Part shown: piece after piece, positions 49,803-58,025 of the stretch
Position numbering within the stretch: the stretch's first letter is position 1
Layout of the letters: the number at the start of each line of letters is the position of its first letter
DNA from: Mycetohabitans rhizoxinica HKI 454
Lineage (GTDB): Bacteria > Pseudomonadota > Gammaproteobacteria > Burkholderiales > Burkholderiaceae
Direction: 5' to 3'
Assembly (NCBI RefSeq): GCF_000198775.1
Contig: NC_014722.1
Coordinates: 2,548,080-2,612,079, forward strand
Length of the DNA: 64,000 nt
Translations under genes and position numbers: made by a program
Notes under the pieces: model-generated
Told to the model about the DNA's origin: nothing
The model's database searches: none
What the model saw: only the letters and a program-made list of their open reading frames with translations

Positions 49803-50885
49803 CTAATCAGCGTATGACGAAAAGCGAATCACGCCGTCGTGCTCGACGCGCTCAAGCTCGCCGGAATGCCACAACAAATGCAAATGGGCCAGCGCCTCAC
49901 CCATCGCGAACGTCATCTGATGCAGGTCCAGCGGCCGCTTGAACATCAGCGGCACAATGTCGGCTGCACTGTGCGGCTGCCGCGCGCACGCTTCACGCAC
50001 TTCATCCAGCCGCGCCGCGTGATGCTCGCGCAACTGCGCAATGCGCGTGTGCAAGCCACGAAATGGCTTGCCGTGCGACGGCAACACGAGCGTATCATCG
50101 GGCAATGCGTGGTAGCGACCAAGCGAACCCAAGTACTGCGCCAGCGGGTTGCCGCCCGGCTCGATCTCAAACACCGATACATTCGTCGAAATCCGCGGCA
50201 ACACCATATCCCCGGAAATCAACAGGCGATCCGCGTCGCAATATAGCGCGCAATGCTCGGTCGAATGACCAAACCCGGTGATGACGCGCCAGCGCCGCGA
50301 GCCGATCGTCACCGTATCCCCCTCCTGCATCCGCACGTACGACGCGGGCACCTGCGGGACCAGCGCATGGTAATACCCCTTGCGTACACGGATCTTTTCG
50401 ACCGACGGCGGATCGTTCAGGCCATGGCTCGCGAAAAACCGCGCCGCCGCCTCGCCGCCGGCGTTTGAATCCCCATCCTTGGCCGACGACAATAGACGGC
50501 CCATTAGGTATTCGCCCAGCGTCATCCACAGCGGGGCACGCCAGCGGCCGCACTCGCCACCGCCGCACAGCCAGTGCGCCAAGCCCAAATGGTCCGGGTG
50601 AAAGTGGGTGACCAGCACGCGCAGCACCGGCAAGCCGCCCAGCACATCGTCGAAGATCCGCTCCCAATGGGCCTTGATCGTGTCGCTCGCAATCCCGGAA
50701 TCGATGATCGTCCAGCCGGGCTGCACGCCGGATTGGTCGCGCAGCAGCCACAGGTTGATGTGGTCGAGTTTAAAAGGCAGCGGCATGCGGACCCACAGCA
50801 CGCCGGGCGCGACTTCGTGCACAGTGCCGTCGGCCGGTAGGGTATCGGCGAAAACGTAGTCCAGCTGATGTTCGAGCGTGTTCAT
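49803..50885 (-). CDS. Metallo-beta-lactamase-fold hydrolase
   Basis: 360-residue MBL-fold enzyme. The zinc motif THFHPDHLG is at residues 93-101 (His94, His96, Asp98, His99); further ligands lie in TGFGHSTEHCALY and ISGDMVLPRIS, and LPSHGKPFRGL is the last His motif. The C-terminal winged-helix-like part (about 280-360) is typical of the LACTB2-like or SoxH/thioesterase-like branch. It is divergent from the LiuR-like regulator with its operator between them, so it is probably regulated by it. The ATG at 50883-50885 is used. Confidence 0.9.
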   Translation of the reverse strand: MNTLEHQLDYVFADTLPADGTVHEVAPGVLWVRMPLPFKLDHINLWLLRDQSGVQPGWTIIDSGIASDTIKAHWERIFDDVLGGLPVLRVLVTHFHPDHLGLAHWLCGGGECGRWRAPLWMTLGEYLMGRLLSSAKDGDSNAGGEAAARFFASHGLNDPPSVEKIRVRKGYYHALVPQVPASYVRMQEGDTVTIGSRRWRVITGFGHSTEHCALYCDADRLLISGDMVLPRISTNVSVFEIEPGGNPLAQYLGSLGRYHALPDDTLVLPSHGKPFRGLHTRIAQLREHHAARLDEVREACARQPHSAADIVPLMFKRPLDLHQMTFAMGEALAHLHLLWHSGELERVEHDGVIRFSSYAD

Positions 50886-50895
50886 GGGAGTCGAG

Positions 50896-50942
50896 CTTGC
50901 AGTCGTTGCGTTCCAGCCATCGGGTTTGCAGTCGTTGCGTTT
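50896..50942. repeat. Direct repeat in the MBL/LiuR intergenic region
   Basis: TTGCAGTCGTTGCGTT occurs twice, near 50897-50912 and 50926-50941, 29 bases apart. It lies between the MBL start and the LiuR-like operator. Confidence 0.75.
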
Positions 50943-50950
50943 CGGCAAGG

Positions 50951-50966
50951 TTGACGATAACGTAAA
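50951..50966. promoter_or_regulatory. LiuR-like operator
   Basis: TTGACGATAACGTAAA is an imperfect palindrome (12 of 16 positions match its reverse complement). It resembles the TTGACGTnnACGTAAA-type sites of LiuR, a MerR-family regulator of branched-chain amino-acid degradation. It is 28 bases before the regulator start and 65 bases before the divergent MBL gene, a usual place for autoregulation. Confidence 0.55.
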
Positions 50967-50994
50967 CGTGCATTGTATCCATGTTGCCGCCGAC

Positions 50995-51423
50995 ATGCCG
51001 ACGCACTACACCATTACTGAATTAGCCCGTGAATTCGACGTGACGCCGCGGGCGATCCGTTTCTACGAGGACCAGGGCCTGCTGTCGCCGAGCCGCGAGG
51101 GCGCGAGCGGCCTGCGCCGCGTATTCTCGGCGCGGGACCGCACGCGGTTGAAGCTGACGTTGCGTGGCAAGCGGCTCGGCTTCACGCTGTCCGAGATCCG
51201 CGCCCTGCTCGACCTGTACGAAGCGCCGATCGACACGGTCGCGCAACTTCAGGCCTTTCTCACCACGCTGACCGAGCACCGGCAAGTGCTGGAGCGTCAA
51301 TTTGAAGATCTGAACGCGACACTTGAAGATCTGGCTCAGTACGAGGCGCAAGCGCGAGCGCTGCTTGAGTCGTCGCAGCGACATGATATGGCAACCGAAC
51401 CGCAGCAAAAGACGCTAAATTGA
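50995..51423 (+). CDS. liuR: MerR-family regulator, LiuR-like
   Basis: 142-residue regulator with an N-terminal winged helix (YTITELAREFDVTPRAIRFYEDQGLLSPSREG...RRVFSARDRTRLKLTLRGKRLGFTLSEIRALLDLY) and a C-terminal coiled coil. The RAIRFYEDQGLL form and GFTLSEI are characteristic of the LiuR branch, which usually controls isovaleryl-CoA dehydrogenase and methylcrotonyl-CoA carboxylase genes lying next to it. Those genes are absent here; decayed aceK follows instead. The ATG at 50995 is chosen; upstream in-frame residues cover the operator. Confidence 0.85.
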   Translation: MPTHYTITELAREFDVTPRAIRFYEDQGLLSPSREGASGLRRVFSARDRTRLKLTLRGKRLGFTLSEIRALLDLYEAPIDTVAQLQAFLTTLTEHRQVLERQFEDLNATLEDLAQYEAQARALLESSQRHDMATEPQQKTLN

Positions 51424-52374
51424 TGAAATATTTGCCGAAACTGCTGTTGTCGCAGATCGGTTTTGACCTCGCGCAGACGATCCTGAAGGGCTTCAACCGT
51501 GTCATTACCGGTTCTTTCGCGAAGCCCCGATCAACGCGAAACGCCAGTTCGAGCGCAGCAATTGGCACGGGTTACAGAAGCGCGCGCGAGCGCAGCGCAT
51601 CGTCACGAATGTCCAGTTCGATGTGCTGCTCGAGGATCTGCCACGCGACGTGGACTGCGTGATGCGCTCGATCCGCGGCACGTTTGGCGAGTTCGACGCG
51701 ACGTTCAACTTCCCGATCCACGTGCTGTCGTCGCTGTTCTTCCGCAATCAGGCAGCCTACATCGTCGGCGAGAGGGCCGACACGCTCAAGTATTCGGAAG
51801 TCGCGTTGCCGCTGTCGCGGCTGGACGATGCGCTAATCAACGAACTGGAGACGTACGCGCCGTCGATGAACGAGTACGAGGGTGACACCGTGGTGATCCG
51901 CCATCTGGACATCGGGCGCCGGATGACACCGCTGAACCTGTATCTGCAGAACAGCACGGACGAGCAAATCGATCACGGCATCAAGGAATATGGCGATACG
52001 ATCAAGGAATTGATCAAGGCTGACATTTTCCCTGGCGACATGCTATATAAGAACTTCAGCGTGACACGTCACGGTCGCGTCGTCTTTTACAATTACGACG
52101 AGATCGAGTACCTGACGGACTGCAATGTGCGCCGCGTGCCGCCACCGCGTCATGATGAGGACGGGACGTCGGCGAGCCCTGGTACGCGATCGGCCCGCAC
52201 GATATCTTCCCGCAGACCTGCAGCACGTTCCTGCTCGGTGCTCGCGCGTGCGCGCCGCGTTTCCCTATGAACGCAATGAGCGATTTGGCGTGCGTTACCC
52301 CAAATGCTTTGCGGCGGCCCACACGCGCCGCGAAGCCATTGGTCAACACACGCCGCGCGCCGCCGTTGCATGAG
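51423..52374 (+). pseudogene. aceK: Isocitrate dehydrogenase kinase/phosphatase, decayed
   Basis: AceK switches isocitrate dehydrogenase activity at the glyoxylate branch point. Pieces in order: [17 protein letters not shown]; in another frame, [23 protein letters not shown]; then [46 protein letters not shown]; after a gap [40 protein letters not shown] and [33 protein letters not shown]; then a frame change to [15 protein letters not shown]. At least three blocks of the roughly 600-residue protein are gone and at least two frameshifts are present. About half the length remains. Confidence 0.9.
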
Positions 52375-52420
52375 ACCTGATCAACGAGCAATGCACGAAG
52401 CACGATCAACAAACGAAACG

Positions 52421-53224
52421 ATGACCATGGAACAAAAACCGTCCTCCCCCGCATCCGAACCGCTTGCCCATCTGTTCGAGAACAACCGACTGTGGGTCGA
52501 GCGCAAGCTCGGTGAAGACCCCCAGTATTTCGCGAGACTGGCCGAGCAACAGAATCCGGAGTACCTGTGGATCGGCTGCTCCGACTCGCGCGTGCCCGCC
52601 AACCAAATCATCGGCTTGCCGCCCGGTGAAGTGTTCGTGCATCGGAACATCGCCAACGTGGTCGTGCACTCGGACCTGAACTGTCTGTCGGTGATCCAGT
52701 TCGCCGTCGAGTTGCTCAAGGTCAAGCACATCATGGTGGTTGGCCACTATGGCTGCTCTGGCGTGCGCGCCGCGTTGTTCGGCACGCGCGTCGGATTGGC
52801 CGACAACTGGCTGCACCACATTCAGGACGTGCACGGCAAGCATGCGGCGCTGCTTGCCGAATGGCCGCTGGGTCAGGCGCGGCACCACCGGCTCGTCGAA
52901 CTCAACACGATCGAGCAGGTGGTCAACGTGTGCCGCACGACGATCGTGAGCGATGCGTGGAAACGAGGCCAGCCGCTCACCGTGCATGGCTGGGTGTACG
53001 GCGTGCACGACGGCAAGATGCGCAACCTCGGCATGACGATCTGCGAGCCGGGCGCGCTGGACGCAACCTATGCGCGGTGCGTGGATGCACTGAAACGCAA
53101 CCGTCCAGCCGATGCGGCGGCGCCGTCTCATCCAAACGATGTGCTCGCCGACGATGCGGCGCGCCTGGCGGCAGCCGTCGGCCACGTCCACCAAGGCGAA
53201 CCAGCTGCCGGCGTCACGCGCTGA
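52421..53224 (+). CDS. can: Beta-class carbonic anhydrase
   Basis: 267-residue zinc enzyme interconverting CO2 and bicarbonate. The zinc ligands and catalytic dyad are in CSDSR (Cys53, Asp55, Arg57) and VGHYGCSGV (His109, Cys112). Length is slightly above the usual 220-230 because of a hydrophilic C-terminal tail after about residue 235. An ATG two codons further in is an alternative start. It is intact although both neighbours, aceK and the thiolase, are decayed, which suggests selection keeps it. Confidence 0.93.
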   Translation: MTMEQKPSSPASEPLAHLFENNRLWVERKLGEDPQYFARLAEQQNPEYLWIGCSDSRVPANQIIGLPPGEVFVHRNIANVVVHSDLNCLSVIQFAVELLKVKHIMVVGHYGCSGVRAALFGTRVGLADNWLHHIQDVHGKHAALLAEWPLGQARHHRLVELNTIEQVVNVCRTTIVSDAWKRGQPLTVHGWVYGVHDGKMRNLGMTICEPGALDATYARCVDALKRNRPADAAAPSHPNDVLADDAARLAAAVGHVHQGEPAAGVTR

Positions 53225-53266
53225 ATCGAACCAGGAAACACTCGATTTGAGCCAAAAGACATCCTG

Positions 53267-53799
53267 ATGACCGACTTCATCGAACGCGATCCGATCGTGA
53301 TTGCCTGCGTCGCCCGTACGCCGATGGCCGGCTTCCAGGGCGATGTCGTGTCGCTGACCTGCCCGCAGTTTGGCGCGGCGGCGATCAACGCCGTGCTGCA
53401 ACGCGGGCGCACCTGGAGCCCGCACAAGTGGACGAGGTGGTGATGGGGTGCGTGCTACCCGCCGGACTTGGCCAGGCGCCGGCGCGCCAGGCGGCTTTAG
53501 GCGCAGGGCAGCCGCTGCCCACCGGCTGCACGACGGTCAACAAGATGTGCGGTTCCGGCATGCGCGCCGCGATGTTCGCGGTCGTCACCATGGCCGCGAT
53601 GAAGGAACACCGCTTACCCTACGAAAAGGTCAACGTGCATGGCGGCGCCTGCGTGCTGGGCCATCCGATTGGTGCTTCGGGTGCGCGCATCATCGTGACG
53701 CTGATCGGCGCGTTGCGCCAGCGCGGCCTGAAGCACGGTGTCGCAAGCCTGTGCATCGGCGGCGGCGAAGCCACCGCGATGGAGATCGAGCTATTTTGA
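53267..53799 (+). pseudogene. Acetyl-CoA acetyltransferase (thiolase), frameshifted and internally deleted
   Basis: The first frame reads DPIVIACVARTPMAGFQGDV and breaks near 53402-53408. The next frame continues QVDEVVMGCVLPAGLGQAPARQA and keeps the nucleophile region NKMCGSGMRAAMF. Then it jumps to AVVTMAAMKEHRLPYEKVNVHGGACVLGHPIGASGARI and ends with CIGGGEATAMEIELF. The active-site Cys, His and second Cys motifs remain, but about 240 residues of a 393-residue thiolase between them are gone, including the substrate-binding loop domain. It cannot be active. Confidence 0.88.
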
Positions 53800-54266
53800 A
53801 CGGCGCACCGCACACGCCCCGCGCGCAGCACACGGCACGTCTGCACTTGCCGCCCGAGGCGCCCTGCCCCTGCGGCGCAGTGCAGCAAGGCCGCCCGGCA
53901 CGTTATGGCCGCTGCTGCGCGCGCTTCATCGAAGGCGGCGAAGCGGCGCCCTCGGCGCTCGAGTTGATGCGCTCGCGCTATACCGCTTATACGCTGCACG
54001 CGTTCGACTACTTGCGCCAGACGTGGGATCCGTCCACATGTCCGCCGGATCTCGGCTGCGACGCCGGTACGCCGACCCACTGGCTCGGCTTGACGGTCAA
54101 GCAACACGTTATCGATGACGATGCGCACAGCCGGGTCGAGTTTATCGCACGCTACCGGAGCGCCGGCGCAGGCGGCGGGCGCGCACAGCGGCTGCACGAG
54201 CTGAGTCGGTTTTGCCGCGGTGACGACGGACGGTGGCGCTACGTCGACGGCGACATGCTCGATTGA
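53796..54266 (+). CDS. YchJ/UPF0225 family protein
   Basis: 156-residue protein. The N-terminal SEC-C-like zinc motif CPCG...RYGRCCARFIEGGEAAPS is followed by the NTF2-like YchJ middle domain (ALELMRSRYTAYTLHAFDYLRQTWDPSTC, HTHWLGL-like strand, FIARYR) and a C-terminal RWRYVDGDMLD. Function is unknown. The most likely start is a TTG overlapping the thiolase stop (TTGA); no ATG is in frame before the conserved part except far upstream in thiolase sequence. Confidence 0.8.
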   Translation: MNGAPHTPRAQHTARLHLPPEAPCPCGAVQQGRPARYGRCCARFIEGGEAAPSALELMRSRYTAYTLHAFDYLRQTWDPSTCPPDLGCDAGTPTHWLGLTVKQHVIDDDAHSRVEFIARYRSAGAGGGRAQRLHELSRFCRGDDGRWRYVDGDMLD

Positions 54267-54515
54267 TCACCACCGGCGTTTTTTGATTGCTTAAGCTTGA
54301 AGCTTTGCCGATGCAACCGATCCTGCCCTCATATCGCGTCACTGGTCCCGTGCCACCTACCGCGATTGTGTGACGCCGGCGCGCGGCGATACTGGCCTCG
54401 GGCGTGCGCCTGCACCGGCGTGCGGCGTCCGTGCGGAGCACCTGCGATGTTCAGAGGTTGACCTATCGTAGGCGAATCAGCATCCGATCCGTCGCGGGAA
54501 CTTGAGAGGCGCGCA
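54267..54515. other. Intergenic region before the dienelactone-hydrolase-like gene
   Basis: 249 bases. Two HindIII-type AAGCTT palindromes lie seven bases apart at the left end. Short frames show nothing recognisable. If the hydrolase gene starts at its internal ATG at 54696, this non-coding stretch is longer. Confidence 0.35.
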
Positions 54516-55994
54516 ATGACGCGTATGCAGCAGAACCGGACCAGCAGCGAAAGGTGGTCAGTGAACTGGGGACTCTTTAAGCATTCGGCAACGCGCGCAC
54601 GGCGCGTGGTGACGTCTGTTGTCAAGCTGGCATGGTGGCCGGCATTCTCGTTGGCACGGTGTTCGGCACGGTATGGCGCCATCCGATACTGGGTGATGTC
54701 GTGCGCATCAGTGCTGATATTGTCAAGCACGTGCGTGCACGTCGCGCTCGCGCAGACCAGCGGTGGCATCGCGCCCGGCGTGCAGCAGGCCAGCCTGCCT
54801 CCCAGCCGCGCGATCGAGCCGATCGATACGCTCGCCAACGTGGCCACGCTGCAGCGTGCGGCTGCCGCCCCGGGCATCCGCGACGGCATGACAGGGCCGC
54901 CGTGCACGCAGTCGTGCGCGGCCATGGCCGATACCGGCTTGCCAGCGCTGCCCGCCGACCTAAACGAGCAGGTCGTGTCGATCCCGATCCCAGGCAGCGA
55001 CAGGCAGGCACTCGAAACCACGATTTTCAAGCCCGACGGCAACGGACCATTTCCGATGGTCGTGTTCAATCATGGCAAGGAACGCGGTGACCCGCGTGCT
55101 CAGCCGCGCAGCCGGCCGCTGCCATTCGCCCGCGAGTTCGTGCGGCGCGGCTACGTGGTCGTGGCGCCGAACCGGCAGGGTTTCGCGCAATCGGGCGGCA
55201 CCTATGTCGAGCACGGTTGCGATGTCGCCGACAACGGCTTGGCCCAGGCGCAAGATGTAGCGGTCACGATCGCCTACATGTCGACGCAGCCGTATATCGA
55301 CACGCGGCATATCGTCGTGGCCGGTGCTTCGCACGGTGGGCTGACGACGATCGCGTATGGACAGCAACCACAACGCGGCGTACGCGGCCTGCTGAACTTT
55401 GCCGGCGGGCTGCGCCAGGACGCATGCAGCGGCTGGCAGCACAATCTGACGCACGCGTTCGCCACGTATGGCGGCAAAGTGCGGCTTCCGTCGCTGTGGT
55501 TCTACGGCGAAAACGACGCATTCTGGTCACCACAGCTGGTGGCGCAGATGTACAGCGCTTACGTGGCCGGTGACGCGCAGGCAGAGCTTGTGAATTTCGG
55601 CGTGTACAAGGACAATGTACACCGGATCGTCGGAGATCGCGACGGGGTTGCGCTCTGGTGGCCGCAAACCCAGCACTTCCTTACGCAGATCGGCATGCCC
55701 ACCGCCGTGCGCTATCGCGTCGAGGACGCGCCTGCTGCGCAGCCGACCGGCTATGCCTCGATCGACGCGATCGATGCAGTTCCATACCTAAACGGCAGTG
55801 GCCGCGAGGGCTATGCGACCTTTCTAAAACAATACCCGAGCCGCGCGTTTGCGGTGTCCGACAGCGGTGCGTGGTCATGGGCCGAAGGGGGCGACGATCC
55901 CGTCTCGGTCGCGCTGGACAATTGCCAGAAACACAGCCGCGATCCATGCCAGCTGTACGCGGTTGACAACGTCGTCGTCTGGTCGGGCCATTGA
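54516..55994 (+). CDS. Exported alpha/beta hydrolase (dienelactone-hydrolase-like)
   Basis: 492-residue frame. The core hydrolase (about residues 160-400) has a strand FPMVVFNHGKERGDP, RRGYVVVAPNRQGFAQSGG, the nucleophile elbow GASHGG and LWFYGENDAFWSP with the acid residue. A C-terminal segment of about 60 residues (GYATFLKQYPSRAFAVSDSGAWSWAEGGDDPVSVALDNC) is a separate small module seen in some exported proteins. The start is uncertain: the ATG at 54516 has a GAGAGG upstream, while the ATG at 54696 would give a signal-peptide-like start (MSCASVLILSSTCVHVALA). The substrate is unknown. Confidence 0.75.
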   Translation: MTRMQQNRTSSERWSVNWGLFKHSATRARRVVTSVVKLAWWPAFSLARCSARYGAIRYWVMSCASVLILSSTCVHVALAQTSGGIAPGVQQASLPPSRAIEPIDTLANVATLQRAAAAPGIRDGMTGPPCTQSCAAMADTGLPALPADLNEQVVSIPIPGSDRQALETTIFKPDGNGPFPMVVFNHGKERGDPRAQPRSRPLPFAREFVRRGYVVVAPNRQGFAQSGGTYVEHGCDVADNGLAQAQDVAVTIAYMSTQPYIDTRHIVVAGASHGGLTTIAYGQQPQRGVRGLLNFAGGLRQDACSGWQHNLTHAFATYGGKVRLPSLWFYGENDAFWSPQLVAQMYSAYVAGDAQAELVNFGVYKDNVHRIVGDRDGVALWWPQTQHFLTQIGMPTAVRYRVEDAPAAQPTGYASIDAIDAVPYLNGSGREGYATFLKQYPSRAFAVSDSGAWSWAEGGDDPVSVALDNCQKHSRDPCQLYAVDNVVVWSGH

Positions 55995-56026
55995 CTGGCG
56001 CCGGGTAATTCGTATCACTGTAAGCT

Positions 56027-57415
56027 TTGAAGAACAATTCGTCTGATCTGATTTCCCGCAGCCTGCGCGCGGTCTGGCATCCCTGCACGCAGATGAAGCA
56101 CCATGAGCAATTGCCATTGATCGCCGTGGCGCGCGGCGCCGGGGCATGGCTCTACGATCGCGACGGCAAGCGCTACCTCGATGCCATCAGTTCGTGGTGG
56201 GTCAACCTGTTCGGTCACGCCAACCCGCATATCAACGGCGCATTGAAGACGCAACTGGACACGCTCGAGCATGCGATGCTCGCCGGCTGCACGCATGAGC
56301 CGGCGGTCGAGTTGGCCGAGCGCCTGTCGAGCCTGACCGGCCACGTGCTCGGCCATGCGTTCTTCGCGTCCGATGGGGCATCGGCCGTGGAGATTGCGCT
56401 GAAAATGAGCTTCCACTTCTGGCGCAACAGCGGCCGCAGTCGCAAACGCGAGTTCGTCTGCGTCGCCAACAGCTATCACGGCGAGACAATCGGCGCACTG
56501 AGTATGACCGACGTGGCGCTGTTTAAGGACGCGTACGATCCCTTGATCCGCACCGCGCACGTGGTCGCGTCGCCGGACGCGCGCCAAGCCCGTGCCGGCG
56601 AGCAGGCGGTGGACGTGGCAGCGCGCGCGTTGGCCGATGTCAAACGGCTGTTCGTCGAGCGCGGCGAACAGATCGCGGCGTTGATCGTCGAGCCGCTGGT
56701 GCAGTGCGCCACCGGCTTCGCGATGCACGATCCGTCGTACCTGGCCGGACTGCGCGCGCTGTGCGACGAATATCACGTACATTGGATTGCCGACGAGATT
56801 GCGGTGGGCTGCGCACGCACCGGGACCTTCTTCGCCTGCGAGCAGGCGCGCGTATGGCCGGATTTCCTGTGCCTGTCCAAGGGCATCAGTGGCGGCTACC
56901 TGCCGTTGTCCATTGTGCTCACGCGCGATCCGATATACGCGGCGTTCTACGACGACGACACCACGCGCGGCTTCCTGCACTCGCACTCGTACACCGGCAA
57001 CCCGCTCGCCTGCCGTGCGGGTCTGGCCACGCTCGAATTGTTCGACGCACACGACGTACTGGCGCGCAACCGTGTGAGGTCAGACGCGTTGGGCGCGTTG
57101 CTCGAGCCACTGCGTGAGCATCCGTACGTACAACACTTGCGCCGGTGCGGCACGCTGTTCGCGTTCGACGTATCGTTGCCGGCCGGGCCCGCCCGCCGCT
57201 TCTCGCGGCGTTTCTTCGAATGCGCGCTCGCCAACGAGTTGCTGCTGCGCCCGATCGGCACCACCGTCTACCTGATGCCGCCTTATATACTGAACGATGA
57301 CGAACAGATGCTGCTCGCCACGCGGCTACGCGCGACACTGGAGACGGTGCTCGCCGAGCTGGGCGGGCACGAGTACGATCCCCGCCCGGCCGCTACCGGC
57401 GGCGTGATACTGTGA
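56027..57415 (+). CDS. bioA: Adenosylmethionine-8-amino-7-oxononanoate aminotransferase
   Basis: PLP enzyme of the third step of biotin synthesis, 462 residues. It has LRAVWHPCTQMKHHE, the cofactor-binding FASDGASAVEIALKM and SYHGETIGALS, the acid residue in IADEIAVGCARTG and the PLP lysine in CLSKGISGGYLPLS. It is full length and well conserved. The only start near the conserved N terminus is a TTG at 56027. In Burkholderia bioF, bioD and bioB follow; here bioF is missing, bioD is deleted and bioB is altered. Confidence 0.92.
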   Translation: MKNNSSDLISRSLRAVWHPCTQMKHHEQLPLIAVARGAGAWLYDRDGKRYLDAISSWWVNLFGHANPHINGALKTQLDTLEHAMLAGCTHEPAVELAERLSSLTGHVLGHAFFASDGASAVEIALKMSFHFWRNSGRSRKREFVCVANSYHGETIGALSMTDVALFKDAYDPLIRTAHVVASPDARQARAGEQAVDVAARALADVKRLFVERGEQIAALIVEPLVQCATGFAMHDPSYLAGLRALCDEYHVHWIADEIAVGCARTGTFFACEQARVWPDFLCLSKGISGGYLPLSIVLTRDPIYAAFYDDDTTRGFLHSHSYTGNPLACRAGLATLELFDAHDVLARNRVRSDALGALLEPLREHPYVQHLRRCGTLFAFDVSLPAGPARRFSRRFFECALANELLLRPIGTTVYLMPPYILNDDEQMLLATRLRATLETVLAELGGHEYDPRPAATGGVIL

Positions 57416-57461
57416 GCCCGGCCGTCGTGCCCACGCGCGGCTCGTCCGACGTTGACCAAGA

Positions 57462-57484
57462 CCCGTGCCACGGCACGGGATTTT
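57462..57484 (+). terminator. Possible terminator between bioA and bioD remnant
   Basis: CCCGTGC, loop CACG and GCACGGG form a 7-bp stem followed by ATTTT. It lies in the 82-base gap where bioF would be expected. The T-run is short, so any termination may be partial. Confidence 0.45.
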
Positions 57485-57497
57485 AGGAGCCATTGCG

Positions 57498-57873
57498 ATG
57501 AAAGCGCTTTCGCTATTCGTCACCGGCACTGACACGGAAATCGGCAAGACGTTCGTGTCGTGTGCATTATTGCGCGGCTTTTGCGCGCGGGACCTGCGCG
57601 CGGTGGCCCTCAAGCCGATCGCCGCTGGCGCGCAACTGCGCAGCGGGATCTGGCATAACGAAGATGCAGACCTGCTGCGCGATGCATCCAATTCCGGACA
57701 TGGCATTCGCCGCCGAAAACGTCGAGGCGGTCCGACAGCGCCTGAATCGGCAGTACAGCGCGCCGCTGCTCGGTACAATCCCGCGCCTAGACGGCAAGCG
57801 CGCCGACGAAGCGGCAGCGTACATCGATATCGACGCATTGCTTGAGCGGCTTCGGCACTTACGCGCGCGCTAG
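57498..57873 (+). pseudogene. bioD: Dethiobiotin synthetase, internally deleted
   Basis: BioD closes the ureido ring before BioB acts. The first frame reads [23 protein letters not shown] (P-loop) and [14 protein letters not shown], up to [12 protein letters not shown]. The sequence then changes frame by +1 and continues [27 protein letters not shown] and IDALLERL, the usual C-terminal end. About 130 of 240 residues in the centre are gone. An AGGAG lies upstream of the ATG, so a short product may still be made, but it cannot be a working enzyme. Confidence 0.88.
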
Positions 57874-58025
57874 TCCAGGCCTTGGCGGAGAACTATACCC
57901 CGTTGGTAAATCTGCTTACGGAATCCGACAACCGGCGCTGCCTGATACGTACCCCGTGGGAAACTGGCCCATGTGCATCAATCCGCGCACATTCGAGCGG
58001 ATTCGACAAAAACGGGGATAGACCG

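Noticed and set aside
56015..57052. Long open frame antisense to bioA (345 codons)
   Set aside because: Opposite a clear PLP enzyme, and composition is that of a GC shadow.
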